Origin: a virus
Reading direction: 5' to 3' (one strand)
IMG/VR virus record: IMGVR_UViG_3300000117_000191
Coordinates: 3,353 to 26,728 of that record
Length of the DNA stretch: 23,376 nucleotides
This document shows, piece by piece, positions 5,705 through 14,771 of the stretch. The first letter of the stretch is position 1. The number at the start of each line of letters is the position of its first letter. Below the pieces are notes generated by a model. It was not told the origin of the DNA and did no database searches. It saw nothing but the letters and a program-made list of their open reading frames with translations. The translations under genes and the position numbers were made by a program.

Positions 5705-7711
5705 ATGTTAAACTTAGCGAAGTTAGATACAAAAGAAATTACAGCGGAAGAAGTTCGCTCGGACTATTTGCATTTTGAAAGCAGTTCTAGTGAGTATCGA
5801 TACCAAATGGCTGAAGACCATGAGTTCTATCTTGGGAGCCAATTAACCAAGTCACAAAAGAACTACTTGCTCAGCGTGGGTCAACCCCCAGAAGCTAACA
5901 ATAAAATACGCCCTTCCGTTGAGCAAGTATTGGCAAACATTGCAGCTTCTGCTCCAGAATGGGATGTTCATTCTGTTGGAAAAACGGACAATGATGTTGC
6001 CTATGTTTTTGACCAGCTTTTAGATAAAATATGGTACGACTCTGACGGAGATGTTCATTTTAGACAAGCTTGTAAAGATTTCATTGTAAAAGGTATTGCT
6101 TGCATGTATATCTATCCGGATTATAAAGCTGATGGTGGTTTAGGTACGATAAAAGTAAAAAGAATGCCACCCGAGTCAATTTTTGTTGACCCCAATAGTT
6201 CTAATCCAGATTTTTCAGATGCTAGCGCAATAATTTATTCTGACATTCACACAAAAGAACATTTAAAAATATTATTTCCTCAATTTGAAAAAGAAATAGA
6301 AGAAGCAAAAGACGACGAAGATAGAAATGAAAAATCATCTGGAAAATACTCAAGAGACCAAATAGACACAGCCGGAACACAATCTTTAGACCATCAAGGG
6401 CGAGTTCGTAAATATTGTTACTTTACAAAAGTAAATATACCTCATGCTTTAATTCTCGATACAAAAACAGGTAAAAATCAGCTTTATAATAAAGAAGAAT
6501 ACAAAGAATTAATAAAAGACAAGCAATATGAGGATTTTTTAAAGCAAGGAATAATTACTGAGCAGTTAACGTACATTACAAGAGTAAGGGAAGTATTTGT
6601 AGTGGGAGATACTGTTTTGTATGACGAAGTATTACCTGTTTCAGAATACCCTATTGCAGTAGCTTGTAACGAACATGCGGGGAATCCGTTTCCTAGTGGT
6701 GATGTAAGACATTCAAAAACACCGCAAAGAATGTTAAATAGAACAGAAGCATTACTTATTTCACATACTAATGCTACGACAAATTTTAAGCTTGTTTATG
6801 AAGATGGCGCTATTGACGCTAGTGAAATTCAAAAATGGCACATTCCAAATGCTATTATTAGAGCTAATCCCGGTGCGCTTGCTTCTGGAAAAATAAAAGA
6901 ATTTAGCCCACCTTCAGTTTCTTCTGCTTTATATAATGAAAAAGCAAGATATGAAGTTGATATAGAAACAGTTTTTGGAGCGTACAAGTTTCTGCAAGGA
7001 AACTCTCAAGGTGCGCCGGGGACTGTTGGTGAAGCGCAAATAATGGATGAATCTAGCTCAAGAAAACAAAATTGGAAAATATTGCCAATATATGACATGC
7101 TTACACGTTCAGCAAAAGTAATTGTAGAATGGATGCCAAATATATATGACCAACAAAGAACATTGCGAATTGTTAGTCCAGAAGGCTCTGAAAGTGAAGT
7201 ACAATTAAATATTCCTGTTATAGATGATAAAACAGGCGCAGTAAAAAGATTATACGATTTAACAACTGCTCAATTTGATGTAAGAGTAGTTGTGGGTTCT
7301 ACAAGGTCTAAATCGCCAATGGCAGAACTACAAAAAGATTTAACACTCCTAAATGCAGGTATTTATGATAAGACGCAAGTAATTATGAATATGAAAGGCG
7401 ACATAGATAAAGCAAGCCTAATGCAAAGAATGGGAGAAATATCAAACTTGCAAGCTCAATTACAGCAAACGCAAGAAGAACTTAAGAAGATGCAAGGTGA
7501 CTTGCAGACTCGAGAGCGCGAAGTGTTCCATGCTAATATGCGTGCAGAAATTAGTGAGGCTACCAAACCTGTTTCAGAAGCGGTAAGCACCATTAAGTCT
7601 AACGCTAAGCTAGAACAAGCGCGACAAAGAGATAAGACTCGCATGGTCAGCGAAGACTTATCTGTCGCAAAACAAGCGGTTAACTCAGAATCCAAAGCTT
7701 CGCTAGCATAG
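5705..7711 (+). CDS. Portal protein, P22-like
   Basis: The portal forms the ring at one capsid vertex through which DNA enters and leaves. The 668-residue product has the family hallmarks: an N-terminal helical part with FYLGSQLTKSQKNYLL, the segment NNKIRPSVEQVLANIAASAP near 65-84, repeated beta segments including MPPESIFVDPNSSNPDF, and EHAGNPFPSGDVRHSKTPQ in the middle. A long C-terminal coiled coil lies at about 577-620 (LQAQLQQTQEELKKMQGDL). Length matches P22-type portals. The start at 5705 is the first in-frame ATG after a stop inside the TGTAACAT site, and it has no ribosome-binding site. Scaffold follows 25 bases later. Confidence 0.88.
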   Translation: MLNLAKLDTKEITAEEVRSDYLHFESSSSEYRYQMAEDHEFYLGSQLTKSQKNYLLSVGQPPEANNKIRPSVEQVLANIAASAPEWDVHSVGKTDNDVAYVFDQLLDKIWYDSDGDVHFRQACKDFIVKGIACMYIYPDYKADGGLGTIKVKRMPPESIFVDPNSSNPDFSDASAIIYSDIHTKEHLKILFPQFEKEIEEAKDDEDRNEKSSGKYSRDQIDTAGTQSLDHQGRVRKYCYFTKVNIPHALILDTKTGKNQLYNKEEYKELIKDKQYEDFLKQGIITEQLTYITRVREVFVVGDTVLYDEVLPVSEYPIAVACNEHAGNPFPSGDVRHSKTPQRMLNRTEALLISHTNATTNFKLVYEDGAIDASEIQKWHIPNAIIRANPGALASGKIKEFSPPSVSSALYNEKARYEVDIETVFGAYKFLQGNSQGAPGTVGEAQIMDESSSRKQNWKILPIYDMLTRSAKVIVEWMPNIYDQQRTLRIVSPEGSESEVQLNIPVIDDKTGAVKRLYDLTTAQFDVRVVVGSTRSKSPMAELQKDLTLLNAGIYDKTQVIMNMKGDIDKASLMQRMGEISNLQAQLQQTQEELKKMQGDLQTREREVFHANMRAEISEATKPVSEAVSTIKSNAKLEQARQRDKTRMVSEDLSVAKQAVNSESKASLA

Positions 7712-7736
7712 CGGATAACTTTAAAGGAGCATCGTA

Positions 7737-8645
7737 ATGACAAATGAAGACCAGAATAGTCAGGTAGAAGTAAAGAATGAAGATAACCTGTTAGCTGAAT
7801 TGGAACAATTCAACTCAGGCTCTTTACCCGAAGTAGAAGAACCTCAAGAACAGAACGTTTCTGTTGCAGAGGAGAATACAGAAGAAGTTCAAGAAACTAC
7901 ATCTGATGAGAAAGTAGATAAAGAACCAGAAACTAAATCCGAGATTGAGCAATGGTTAATTGAGAATAAGTTTAAAAATGATGAGCAGGGAGTCCAAAAA
8001 CTTGCTGACGCTTACAAACAGCTCCAATCAAAATCAGATAAGGAAAAAAATGAATGGAACTCTCAAAAAGAGAAGTTTGATAAGCTAGCACAGTTAGACG
8101 ATTACTTGGCTCAAAATCCTGATGTAGTTCAAAAACTCACAGAATCAGTAAATGAAAAACAACAGAATTTAAACTCTCCTCCGGTAAAGCCAGATGATTA
8201 TGATATTCTTGATGAAAGCATTGATAACTCTAGCTCCGCAAAATGGCGAGAACAACACAATGAATGGCTTATTCAACAAGGGGCTGTTCAAGCTATGCAA
8301 GAAGTTGAAAAGTTAAAGTCAGAGCTTAGTGAGTCTCAGGCATTTGACGCAGAAACTATAGAGTTACAAAAAATGGGGTTAAGCGATACTGAAATTGTTG
8401 AATATAGACAATTTATTGCTGACCCAAATAATGTAACTCAGGAGAACTTGGTTAATATATGGAAAACTTTATCTAATGGGCATAATTCTCAACCAAAAGT
8501 TGATGTAGAAACTGTTCCTAAGGTAAAAAACAAGCAAAATAGTGCAGCATCCATAAGTGGAAGCGCACCAAGTGCTATTGAACCAGAAGAAAAAGCTTTA
8601 GACAATTTTTGGAAAGGGATTATGGAATTTAATAATAATACATAA
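7737..8645 (+). CDS. Capsid scaffolding protein, 302 aa
   Basis: This gene probably encodes the internal scaffold that shapes the procapsid and leaves before or during packaging. It lies between portal and major capsid genes, the usual place, and starts behind AAGGAG. The sequence is acidic and low in complexity over residues 1-70, then has helical segments: EQWLIENKFKNDEQGVQKLA (70-90), a coiled-coil-like stretch to about 120, and another near 180-200. The C-terminus carries EEKALDNFWKGIMEF, plausibly the capsid-binding end. There is no membrane segment or enzyme motif. Scaffolds share little sequence, so the call rests on position, charge and helical content. Confidence 0.75.
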   Translation: MTNEDQNSQVEVKNEDNLLAELEQFNSGSLPEVEEPQEQNVSVAEENTEEVQETTSDEKVDKEPETKSEIEQWLIENKFKNDEQGVQKLADAYKQLQSKSDKEKNEWNSQKEKFDKLAQLDDYLAQNPDVVQKLTESVNEKQQNLNSPPVKPDDYDILDESIDNSSSAKWREQHNEWLIQQGAVQAMQEVEKLKSELSESQAFDAETIELQKMGLSDTEIVEYRQFIADPNNVTQENLVNIWKTLSNGHNSQPKVDVETVPKVKNKQNSAASISGSAPSAIEPEEKALDNFWKGIMEFNNNT

Positions 8646-8672
8646 TGTTATAATCCTTTTTTTTAACTAGGG

Positions 8673-8694
8673 TGTAACATTATTGTAACATAAT
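8673..8694 (+). promoter_or_regulatory. Tandem TGTAACAT site before the major capsid gene
   Basis: TGTAACATTAT and TGTAACATAAT stand exactly 11 bases apart, followed by a strong AGGAGG and the capsid ATG at 8711. A T-run lies just upstream (8656-8664), without a good stem. The site fits a dedicated promoter for the most abundant virion protein. Confidence 0.65.
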
Positions 8695-8710
8695 AATAGG
8701 AGGTAGCGAA

Positions 8711-10171
8711 ATGGCTACAAATTATGGTACCGGAACAGCTCTTCAATTTTCTGACTCGTCTCAAAGGCAGGTTTTAGAACTTGGAGAGAAAATCCACTAT
8801 TACAACCCTAATGTTACTCCCATTTTCTCTCTGTTTGGAATGAAGTCTATGTTGACTCCAGTCCCTATCTTTGAGTGGATGGAAGATGAGTACATGATTA
8901 AAAAGTCTGTTAAAAAATCAATGGTTACAGCAACGAATGGCGATATTGCAGCTAGTGCTGACCTTGGTGATACAACTACAGCTGATATTAATGGACATAA
9001 TACGATTGTCAGATTTGACAAGCAAGCTGATATGGAGCTTTTTGAAGTCGGTGGACTTTATTCAGTTTCTCAATCAAATGGAACAATACAAGCTAATGTA
9101 ACACATGTTATTGCAGTAGCTATTGGTAAAAGCGTAAATAGTGCAAACGCTTCAGATAGAATGGTTCAATTTATTGGTTGCCATGTTAAATCTGGTGATG
9201 CTACTATTTATCAAGTTGAGCAATGCGCTGATGGGTCAGACCTTTTTGGAGTGAATGGCAGTGATGTTACTACATTTACCCATGTAGGAACTGCTGGACA
9301 GTATGATGGCGGTGCTTATAAAGGTTCAAATGGTCTTTTTCAAGCTGAAACTGCATTTGTTGATGACAAAGAGTTTAAGCTAGAAGGCGGAGCCGGTGTT
9401 TATGCTGAAGGCGCAGCAGTTGGTGCTGAAACCAGTAAGAAAGTTCGTAGGTTGAAAAATTGTACTCAAATTTTTCGCGAACCTTATACTATTACCAACA
9501 CAGCTAAAGCTTCTAAGCATTATGGCGGTTCAGAGATGTCTCGTTTACAAGCTAGGAAGCTAGCCAAGATAAAAGCAGACATTGAATGGTCTATTCTTAC
9601 GAATGGCGCTCTTTCTTTAGATGCTAGCTCAGAAAACCCAAAAAGAGCTTTTCAAGGTTTAGGCCTTGGTAGTTCTAATGGGTCTATTGTCTCTCTAAAT
9701 GGATTTGACAATGCAAACCTAAGATGGGATTATGATGGTGCAAATCCTCTTAATCTTTTAGATGGTGTTTGTGAGTATATCTTTTCAGACATGGTTTCTG
9801 GTTCAATGAAGAAAACTGTATTTGCTTCTAATAAGTGGCTTGTACATCTAGCTTCTGCAACTAGGCTTCAAGATACTGGATTTTATGACTCAGGCGAAAG
9901 TACAGCCTCTGGTCTTAGAGTTCGTAAGTATATTGGCCCTGTTGGTGAACTTGAATTTGTTGCTCACCCTTTCTTAAAAGGTGCTTACGAAGATTATGCT
10001 GTAGCGATTGACCCTGCGAATTTTTCAATTCGCCCGTTGGCGGGTCGCGACATGCAACTTCGTTCTGACATCGTAAAAGATGGTCGTGATGGACAAACTG
10101 ACGAATGGCTAATGGAAATGGGTGTAGAGCTTAGAAATGAGCAAACACACGCAATCTTAAAGCTAAGTTAA
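8711..10171 (+). CDS. Major capsid protein, SU10-type (HK97 fold)
   Basis: This is the shell protein. The 486-residue product starts after AGGAGG. It has an N-terminal arm, MATNYGTGTALQFSDSSQRQ, then NPNVTPIFSLFG and the strand VPIFEWMEDEYM. A long insert follows (about 100-240), then the core segment IFREPYTITNTA near 254 with YGGSEMSRLQARKLAKIKAD, as in SU10-like/DUF5309 capsid proteins. The C-terminal half has the expected strand KYIGPVGELEFVAHPFL and the ending RNEQTHAILKL. No protease or cleavage site can be assigned. It is flanked by the scaffold gene, its own TGTAACAT site and a strong downstream hairpin, all consistent with high, separately controlled expression. Confidence 0.88.
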   Translation: MATNYGTGTALQFSDSSQRQVLELGEKIHYYNPNVTPIFSLFGMKSMLTPVPIFEWMEDEYMIKKSVKKSMVTATNGDIAASADLGDTTTADINGHNTIVRFDKQADMELFEVGGLYSVSQSNGTIQANVTHVIAVAIGKSVNSANASDRMVQFIGCHVKSGDATIYQVEQCADGSDLFGVNGSDVTTFTHVGTAGQYDGGAYKGSNGLFQAETAFVDDKEFKLEGGAGVYAEGAAVGAETSKKVRRLKNCTQIFREPYTITNTAKASKHYGGSEMSRLQARKLAKIKADIEWSILTNGALSLDASSENPKRAFQGLGLGSSNGSIVSLNGFDNANLRWDYDGANPLNLLDGVCEYIFSDMVSGSMKKTVFASNKWLVHLASATRLQDTGFYDSGESTASGLRVRKYIGPVGELEFVAHPFLKGAYEDYAVAIDPANFSIRPLAGRDMQLRSDIVKDGRDGQTDEWLMEMGVELRNEQTHAILKLS

Positions 10172-10184
10172 TCAGTAACTAATC

Positions 10185-10212
10185 GCTTGGGGGTAGGTAA
10201 CTACCCTCAAGC
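10185..10212 (+). promoter_or_regulatory. Strong RNA hairpin with GUAA tetraloop after the capsid gene
   Basis: GCTTGGGGGTAG pairs with CTACCCTCAAGC over 12 positions with a single G-U wobble, closed by the loop GTAA of the stable GNRA class. No T-run follows, so it is not a classical intrinsic terminator. It may protect the capsid mRNA 3' end, cause partial termination, or control the tiny gene whose ATG starts six bases later. Confidence 0.7.
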
Positions 10213-10218
10213 ATTGTT

Positions 10219-10341
10219 ATGAATAATACAACATACGGCACAGGAGCGACAAGCTTTACAGATGGTTCTAGCAGGCTAGTTAGAACAATATCTAAAAAAT
10301 CAAGAGTTCGCAAAAAATATAAAAAAAGGAAAAAGAAATAA
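10219..10341 (+). CDS. 40-residue basic protein with capsid-like N-terminus
   Basis: A short open frame fills the gap after the capsid gene and shares a base with the next start (TAATG). It reads MNNTTYGTGATSFTDGSSRL, then VRTISKKSRVRKKYKKRKKK. The first 20 residues match the start of the major capsid protein (MATNYGTGTALQFSDSSQRQ) in the pattern Y-G-T-G-x-x-x-F-x-D-x-S-x-R, while the rest is a Lys/Arg tail. No ribosome-binding site is visible outside the hairpin that ends six bases before the ATG, so expression may be low or coupled to structure. It could be a minor capsid-associated or DNA-binding protein, or a remnant of a duplicated capsid start. The resemblance is seen directly; the role is inference. 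Confidence 0.6.
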   Translation: MNNTTYGTGATSFTDGSSRLVRTISKKSRVRKKYKKRKKK

Positions 10342-11258
10342 TGCGTTATCAAGAAGCATACGAACTAATAGATGTAGGGGTTATTTCTGGTGGCGTTGAA
10401 ATTCCAATATCTGAAAATTTAAAAAGTATTTATTTTGACCAAGCAATCAACGAAATTGCAATGAGGTCGGTAAGAAAAAAGAACTCTCAATCTTTTGCCA
10501 CAAGTGGTAAAGAGTACATTTTTACAAACGAAGATTACTCTGGGCAAGTTTATAAAGTTGAGTTAGGGCAAACAGACGTTCCTTTTGTTGATGAGTCAGC
10601 AATTATATCTAATGTAACTGATGATGATATATCTAAAATTGGTTATTATATAAAAACTGATGTGTCTAATGGGGAAATAACTAATGTAACAAGCGCTAAT
10701 CCAACTGCTATAACATCTAGTAATCATGGACTTTTAACAGGGGATTATGTTGTTTTTAGCGAAATTAAAGGACATTATGTAACAGCTACAAAAGTATCAT
10801 ACCTTAATGGTAAAAGATTCGTAGTTACAAAAATAAATGACAATGATTTTTCTGTTGCTATTGCATCTAATTCTGGAAATACAGTTTATTCTAGCTCCGG
10901 AGTTTGGCAAAAAGATAATCATAAAATTTATTTAACTAAAAACCCGGAAAGCGGTAGTACTCTAAAAGTATTTTATTATGCTAAGCCAAAAGCAAAGACA
11001 AGTATAGTTAGTAGAATTGATTTACCTGACCAATTAATCCCTTCAGCAATACATCAAACTTTAGGTCACTTTTTAAATCTTGGAGGGAATCTTCAAGTGG
11101 GAAGTGGACATATGGGTTTAGCAAGAAAAATAGAACAAGACTATATTGATACTTCTAGAGCAAAAGAACCAATGCCTCATTTAATTCCAAATCCTATGCA
11201 ATCTTTTGTTACCACAAGAAATGGCTCAATAGGTAATTTAACAGGAGCAGATGATTAA
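10341..11258 (+). CDS. Head-tail connector / adaptor protein with FCCH-like insert, 305 aa
   Basis: It lies directly after the capsid cluster, where short-tailed phages carry the proteins that dock on the portal. The N-terminus, MRYQEAYELIDVGVISGG, and the helix SIYFDQAINEIAMRSVRKKN fit adaptor-type helices. Residues about 113-175 contain TSSNHGLLTGDYVVFSEIKG followed by LNGKRFVVTKINDNDFSV, the pattern known in phage proteins as resembling the FCCH domain of ubiquitin-activating enzyme; here it is probably a beta-rich structural module, not an enzyme. The C-terminal half (ALPD-like RIDLPDQLIPSAIHQTLGHF and helix GLARKIEQDYIDTSR) returns to adaptor style. AGGA precedes the ATG; the stop overlaps the next start. 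Confidence 0.6.
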   Translation: MRYQEAYELIDVGVISGGVEIPISENLKSIYFDQAINEIAMRSVRKKNSQSFATSGKEYIFTNEDYSGQVYKVELGQTDVPFVDESAIISNVTDDDISKIGYYIKTDVSNGEITNVTSANPTAITSSNHGLLTGDYVVFSEIKGHYVTATKVSYLNGKRFVVTKINDNDFSVAIASNSGNTVYSSSGVWQKDNHKIYLTKNPESGSTLKVFYYAKPKAKTSIVSRIDLPDQLIPSAIHQTLGHFLNLGGNLQVGSGHMGLARKIEQDYIDTSRAKEPMPHLIPNPMQSFVTTRNGSIGNLTGADD

Positions 11259-11908
11259 TGGCTGATTTTCAAACTAGAATAGAAGATATTATTGGTGCAA
11301 CAGTTAGCTTAGGTAGTGATGACTCAGTTGCTAATGAGCAAGCAATTCAAGACGCTTTACAAGATACTGCTAGTGATATAATTAATAAAATAACTCCCGA
11401 AATTCTTATACAATTTGCAACAAAGTCGTCAAATATAACATCTAACCCTGTTGTTAGTGATTTGGAAAATTCTAGAGTTTTAATGGTAGACAGAAAAAAT
11501 TCTGATACTTTTTACATATCGTGTGTTTATATTAATTCAGATTTAGGTGGAAAAATACAAAATCCAGAAAGTATTTATTTTGCTACAGAAAAATCTCCAA
11601 ATTGGACATTTAATGATAATGATGTATATGTATATCCTGCTCCTACTTCAGATTATCCGAGTAGGTGTTATACTATGGAAACTCCAACAATAGAGCATGA
11701 CAGTATTACTATTCCAAAATTTCCAAATGAGTTAGAGCAAGCTGTAGTTATTGGCGCTTGTGCTAGACTAAAGCAAAGACAAGTATCATTTTTTAACGAA
11801 GATGAAGATTCTGAAATTGTTGCTCTTCATCGCGCTCAGTATCAAGAGTTAGAACAAAAATATCAAGACGCGCTAGCACCTTTTCTAGCACAAGGCTCTG
11901 ATGGCTAA
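11258..11908 (+). CDS. Head completion / adaptor protein, 216 aa
   Basis: The gene begins at ATG 11258, behind AGGAG, and overlaps the previous stop. It encodes a mixed alpha/beta protein: an N-terminal helix, ADFQTRIEDIIGATVSLG, then QAIQDALQDTASDIINKITP, a beta middle (VLMVDRKNSDTFYISCVYIN, ESIYFATEKSPNWTFNDNDV) and a final helix, LHRAQYQELEQKYQDAL. That arrangement and the position between connector and large tail protein fit the second adaptor layer of short-tailed phages. No enzyme motif is seen. It overlaps the next gene by eight bases, so these virion genes are probably translated as a chain. The family cannot be named with certainty. Confidence 0.6.
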   Translation: MADFQTRIEDIIGATVSLGSDDSVANEQAIQDALQDTASDIINKITPEILIQFATKSSNITSNPVVSDLENSRVLMVDRKNSDTFYISCVYINSDLGGKIQNPESIYFATEKSPNWTFNDNDVYVYPAPTSDYPSRCYTMETPTIEHDSITIPKFPNELEQAVVIGACARLKQRQVSFFNEDEDSEIVALHRAQYQELEQKYQDALAPFLAQGSDG

Positions 11909-14771
11909 ACAAGTTTATAAAATTGACCAGTTTCACGGCGGTGTAAATAATAACGCAGACCCAAGAGATATTAAAGACCATGAATTTATTGAATTAAGAG
12001 ATATGGTAGTTGATAATATTGGTCAAATTAAAACAATGGGTGGTAGTGCGCTTTTAAATTATGTATTTGAAACAGACTCTTTAACTAACTCTTATGGATA
12101 CGGTCTTTTTGCATTTAGTCATGATTATACGATGGCAGGTCATCACAGCCTTTTGCGAAACGGAATTACAAACCAAAATTCTGGCAGTATATGGACAGTC
12201 ACTCAAACGCAATATGGTTGGACAAAAAATAACGGAAACTTCACATATAATGCTCAAGGTGATGTTGCTGTTATCCATCAAACAGCTAACAATAGGCAAG
12301 ATAGAGGCTTTAATTCAACTAATTATAAATTAACATATACAGTAGCCGGCTACTCAGAGTTAGGTGGAACTCCTATTTTTAAAATAAAAGGAGGTAGTGG
12401 AGAGTTTGCAAATACAGACCAAAATTTAAATAGGTCAAATGGAACTCATACAAAAACTTTTCTTTCTCACTCAGGTGCTAGGACTGGAAAATTTTCTATA
12501 CAAGCAAGTGGAAGTCAAATGAATATAGTTTTAAGTAATTTAAAATTGGAACCTATTGCGGTAAATACTGGTGATAATTATTTATTTAACTATAGAGGCC
12601 CAGGTGCAAATAACGTTTTTGAAGACGTTATTTTTACATACTCTTTTAATCAAGGTGCTTATGCTGTTCAAGAAAAGCCTTCTGGTGATACAGTAAATTT
12701 TTCTTTTGATAGAGGGCAGGGAGGTACAATATATCCTCAATATAATTTAATCGATGGTAACATAAGATTGTCAGATAGAAAAAAAGGTGAATACAATAAT
12801 TTAAAATGGTATGGATATATTGAAAGAAATAGATGGGGAACAACAAGTGTAAAGTGTAGTAAATGGATTTATGCAAATGCTGAGCTTTTATCTCCTACGG
12901 ATACTAATATTGTTTTGTCCGGTTCGGGCAGTTCTTATAGTCCAGATGAGGGTAAGTTAAAAATATCGACTGACTATGGATTTAGCAATATGGTTGCAGA
13001 ATCGGGAAAATGGAACCCTAATGGTGTAGTTGGAACTTCTGCAAGCTCTGGAAACGCTTTAAGAAAACTTATATCTGATAGCTCTGTTTTTAGTTCTAAT
13101 ATGGTAGGCCTGTCTGTAAAAATGGGTTCAAGCGTAAGTATTATTACAGGTTTTGAAAGTGAAACTATTGTCCACACAGAATCTATAACTTGGTCAAATA
13201 GCACATCTTTCCAAGTTTATGATAGTTATGATTTAGGATTTACTTGGGTTTATGATGGTAATCAAGAAAGTTTAATACACAATAGGACTTCTATTGCTGA
13301 ACCCACCAAAAAAAACTTTAGTTTTTTTATACAAGACATTGCCGCCGGACATGCTTGGGACACTAGCTCTACAGGTAGAATAACCGGCGCTAATATGTAT
13401 TATAGAAAAAATTCAGATACGTCAAAAACGTGGTATCATTTGTTAGAAATTGATTTAAATAAAGGATTAAGAAAATCTGACCAAGAAGACTTTACAACAA
13501 CTTGGACTCAAATAACATCAACAACAGAATACCACTTACAAGACACTTTTATATCTGAACCACCAACATTTGAAACATACGAAACAAGAAATGGTTTTAA
13601 AAACGACCCTACAGAACTTTTTAATATGAATAACGATAACCAAGTCGGAGTAGGTTACTCGACAGGGGTTTTTGCAAATCGTCAGTTTTACATTGGAAAT
13701 ATTAAAATGGCAAACAAAGATGGTATTTATAAAAATCATGGAGACATGATGTTAAAGTCTTTGCCAAATAAATTTGACCTTTTTCCTTTAAATAGAAAAG
13801 TAGAAGTAAGTGTTCAAGATGGAGATGAAATTATTCATTTAGATACTTATGCTGACAGATTGTTGCAGTATAAAAAAAATAAACTACATATTATAAACAT
13901 ATCTCAAGAAATAGAATTTTTAGAAGATACATATATGTACAAAGGGGTAAAAAATCCTTATGCAGTATGTCGAACAGATTATGGCATAGCTTGGGTAAAT
14001 GATTTAGGTTGTTATTTATATGATGGTAAAGAAGTGAAAAACTTATTAGAACACGAAGGTTTTTCTAGGTTTAATGTACATATAAGAGATTTAGACAGTT
14101 CAAATGGTTGGTTTAACTATGATAATGATAATCCTTCTATAGGTTACTTACCAAATAAGCGACAATTAATTATTATGGCAGACCCGAAAGGTGAACAACA
14201 TGATAATTCTATATACTTATATGATATGACAACAAAAAGTTGGACATATGGACTTAACAAAATAGACACCGATGAAGAATCGCGTGATAGTATGCCTGTT
14301 TCAAATTTTGTAAACGATTATAAAGGTAGACTTGTTTGGTCTGCTGGAACTGGTGCTAACGAATTAATGTATTGGACAGATACGCCAACTGCTTCTACTA
14401 CCGCAATTATAAAAACAAAAGATATTGATTTTAACGCTCCGGCAGTAAGAAAAAGAATTTATAAAGTAAGAATTTCATATAAAGGCGATGCTGATACTTT
14501 AACTTTTCAGTATTCTGTAAATGGAGACAATAATACTTTTTATAATTTTGAAGGAACATCTTTAGGTAAGCCAACAGGAAGCGCAGACACAACTCCATTA
14601 GAAGACACTAACGCAGACGATACTTACTGGTATCATGCTGAATTAAAACCTGCAACAACATCTGAAGCAAATAATATTTACAGCTTTCAACTACATATGA
14701 GCGGAACAGTATTAAGCTCATTTGCTATAAATGATATATCAATAATATATAGAATTAAAACAGTTAAATAA
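11901..14771 (+). CDS. Large tail protein (tubular / stabilisation type), 956 aa
   Basis: The product opens with YKIDQFHGGVNNNADPRDIK and DHEFIELRDMVVDNIGQIKT, a beginning I associate with tail nozzle or tail tubular proteins of marine short-tailed phages. The rest is beta-rich, with many Gly/Asn/Thr/Tyr repeats. A late segment near residue 650-700 (RLLQYKKNKLHIINIS, then YKGVKNPYAVCRTDYGIAWV and CYLYDGKEVKN) looks like propeller-type blades, as in P22 gp10-like or T7 gp12-like proteins. The C-terminus has a beta domain ending FAINDISIIYRIKTVK. Position after two adaptors supports the tail role. There is no clear enzyme motif, and the exact family is by resemblance. Confidence 0.65.
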   Translation: MAKQVYKIDQFHGGVNNNADPRDIKDHEFIELRDMVVDNIGQIKTMGGSALLNYVFETDSLTNSYGYGLFAFSHDYTMAGHHSLLRNGITNQNSGSIWTVTQTQYGWTKNNGNFTYNAQGDVAVIHQTANNRQDRGFNSTNYKLTYTVAGYSELGGTPIFKIKGGSGEFANTDQNLNRSNGTHTKTFLSHSGARTGKFSIQASGSQMNIVLSNLKLEPIAVNTGDNYLFNYRGPGANNVFEDVIFTYSFNQGAYAVQEKPSGDTVNFSFDRGQGGTIYPQYNLIDGNIRLSDRKKGEYNNLKWYGYIERNRWGTTSVKCSKWIYANAELLSPTDTNIVLSGSGSSYSPDEGKLKISTDYGFSNMVAESGKWNPNGVVGTSASSGNALRKLISDSSVFSSNMVGLSVKMGSSVSIITGFESETIVHTESITWSNSTSFQVYDSYDLGFTWVYDGNQESLIHNRTSIAEPTKKNFSFFIQDIAAGHAWDTSSTGRITGANMYYRKNSDTSKTWYHLLEIDLNKGLRKSDQEDFTTTWTQITSTTEYHLQDTFISEPPTFETYETRNGFKNDPTELFNMNNDNQVGVGYSTGVFANRQFYIGNIKMANKDGIYKNHGDMMLKSLPNKFDLFPLNRKVEVSVQDGDEIIHLDTYADRLLQYKKNKLHIINISQEIEFLEDTYMYKGVKNPYAVCRTDYGIAWVNDLGCYLYDGKEVKNLLEHEGFSRFNVHIRDLDSSNGWFNYDNDNPSIGYLPNKRQLIIMADPKGEQHDNSIYLYDMTTKSWTYGLNKIDTDEESRDSMPVSNFVNDYKGRLVWSAGTGANELMYWTDTPTASTTAIIKTKDIDFNAPAVRKRIYKVRISYKGDADTLTFQYSVNGDNNTFYNFEGTSLGKPTGSADTTPLEDTNADDTYWYHAELKPATTSEANNIYSFQLHMSGTVLSSFAINDISIIYRIKTVK

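Noticed and set aside
8646-8672. Intrinsic terminator after the scaffold gene
   Set aside because: There is a T-run but no stem of useful strength before it.
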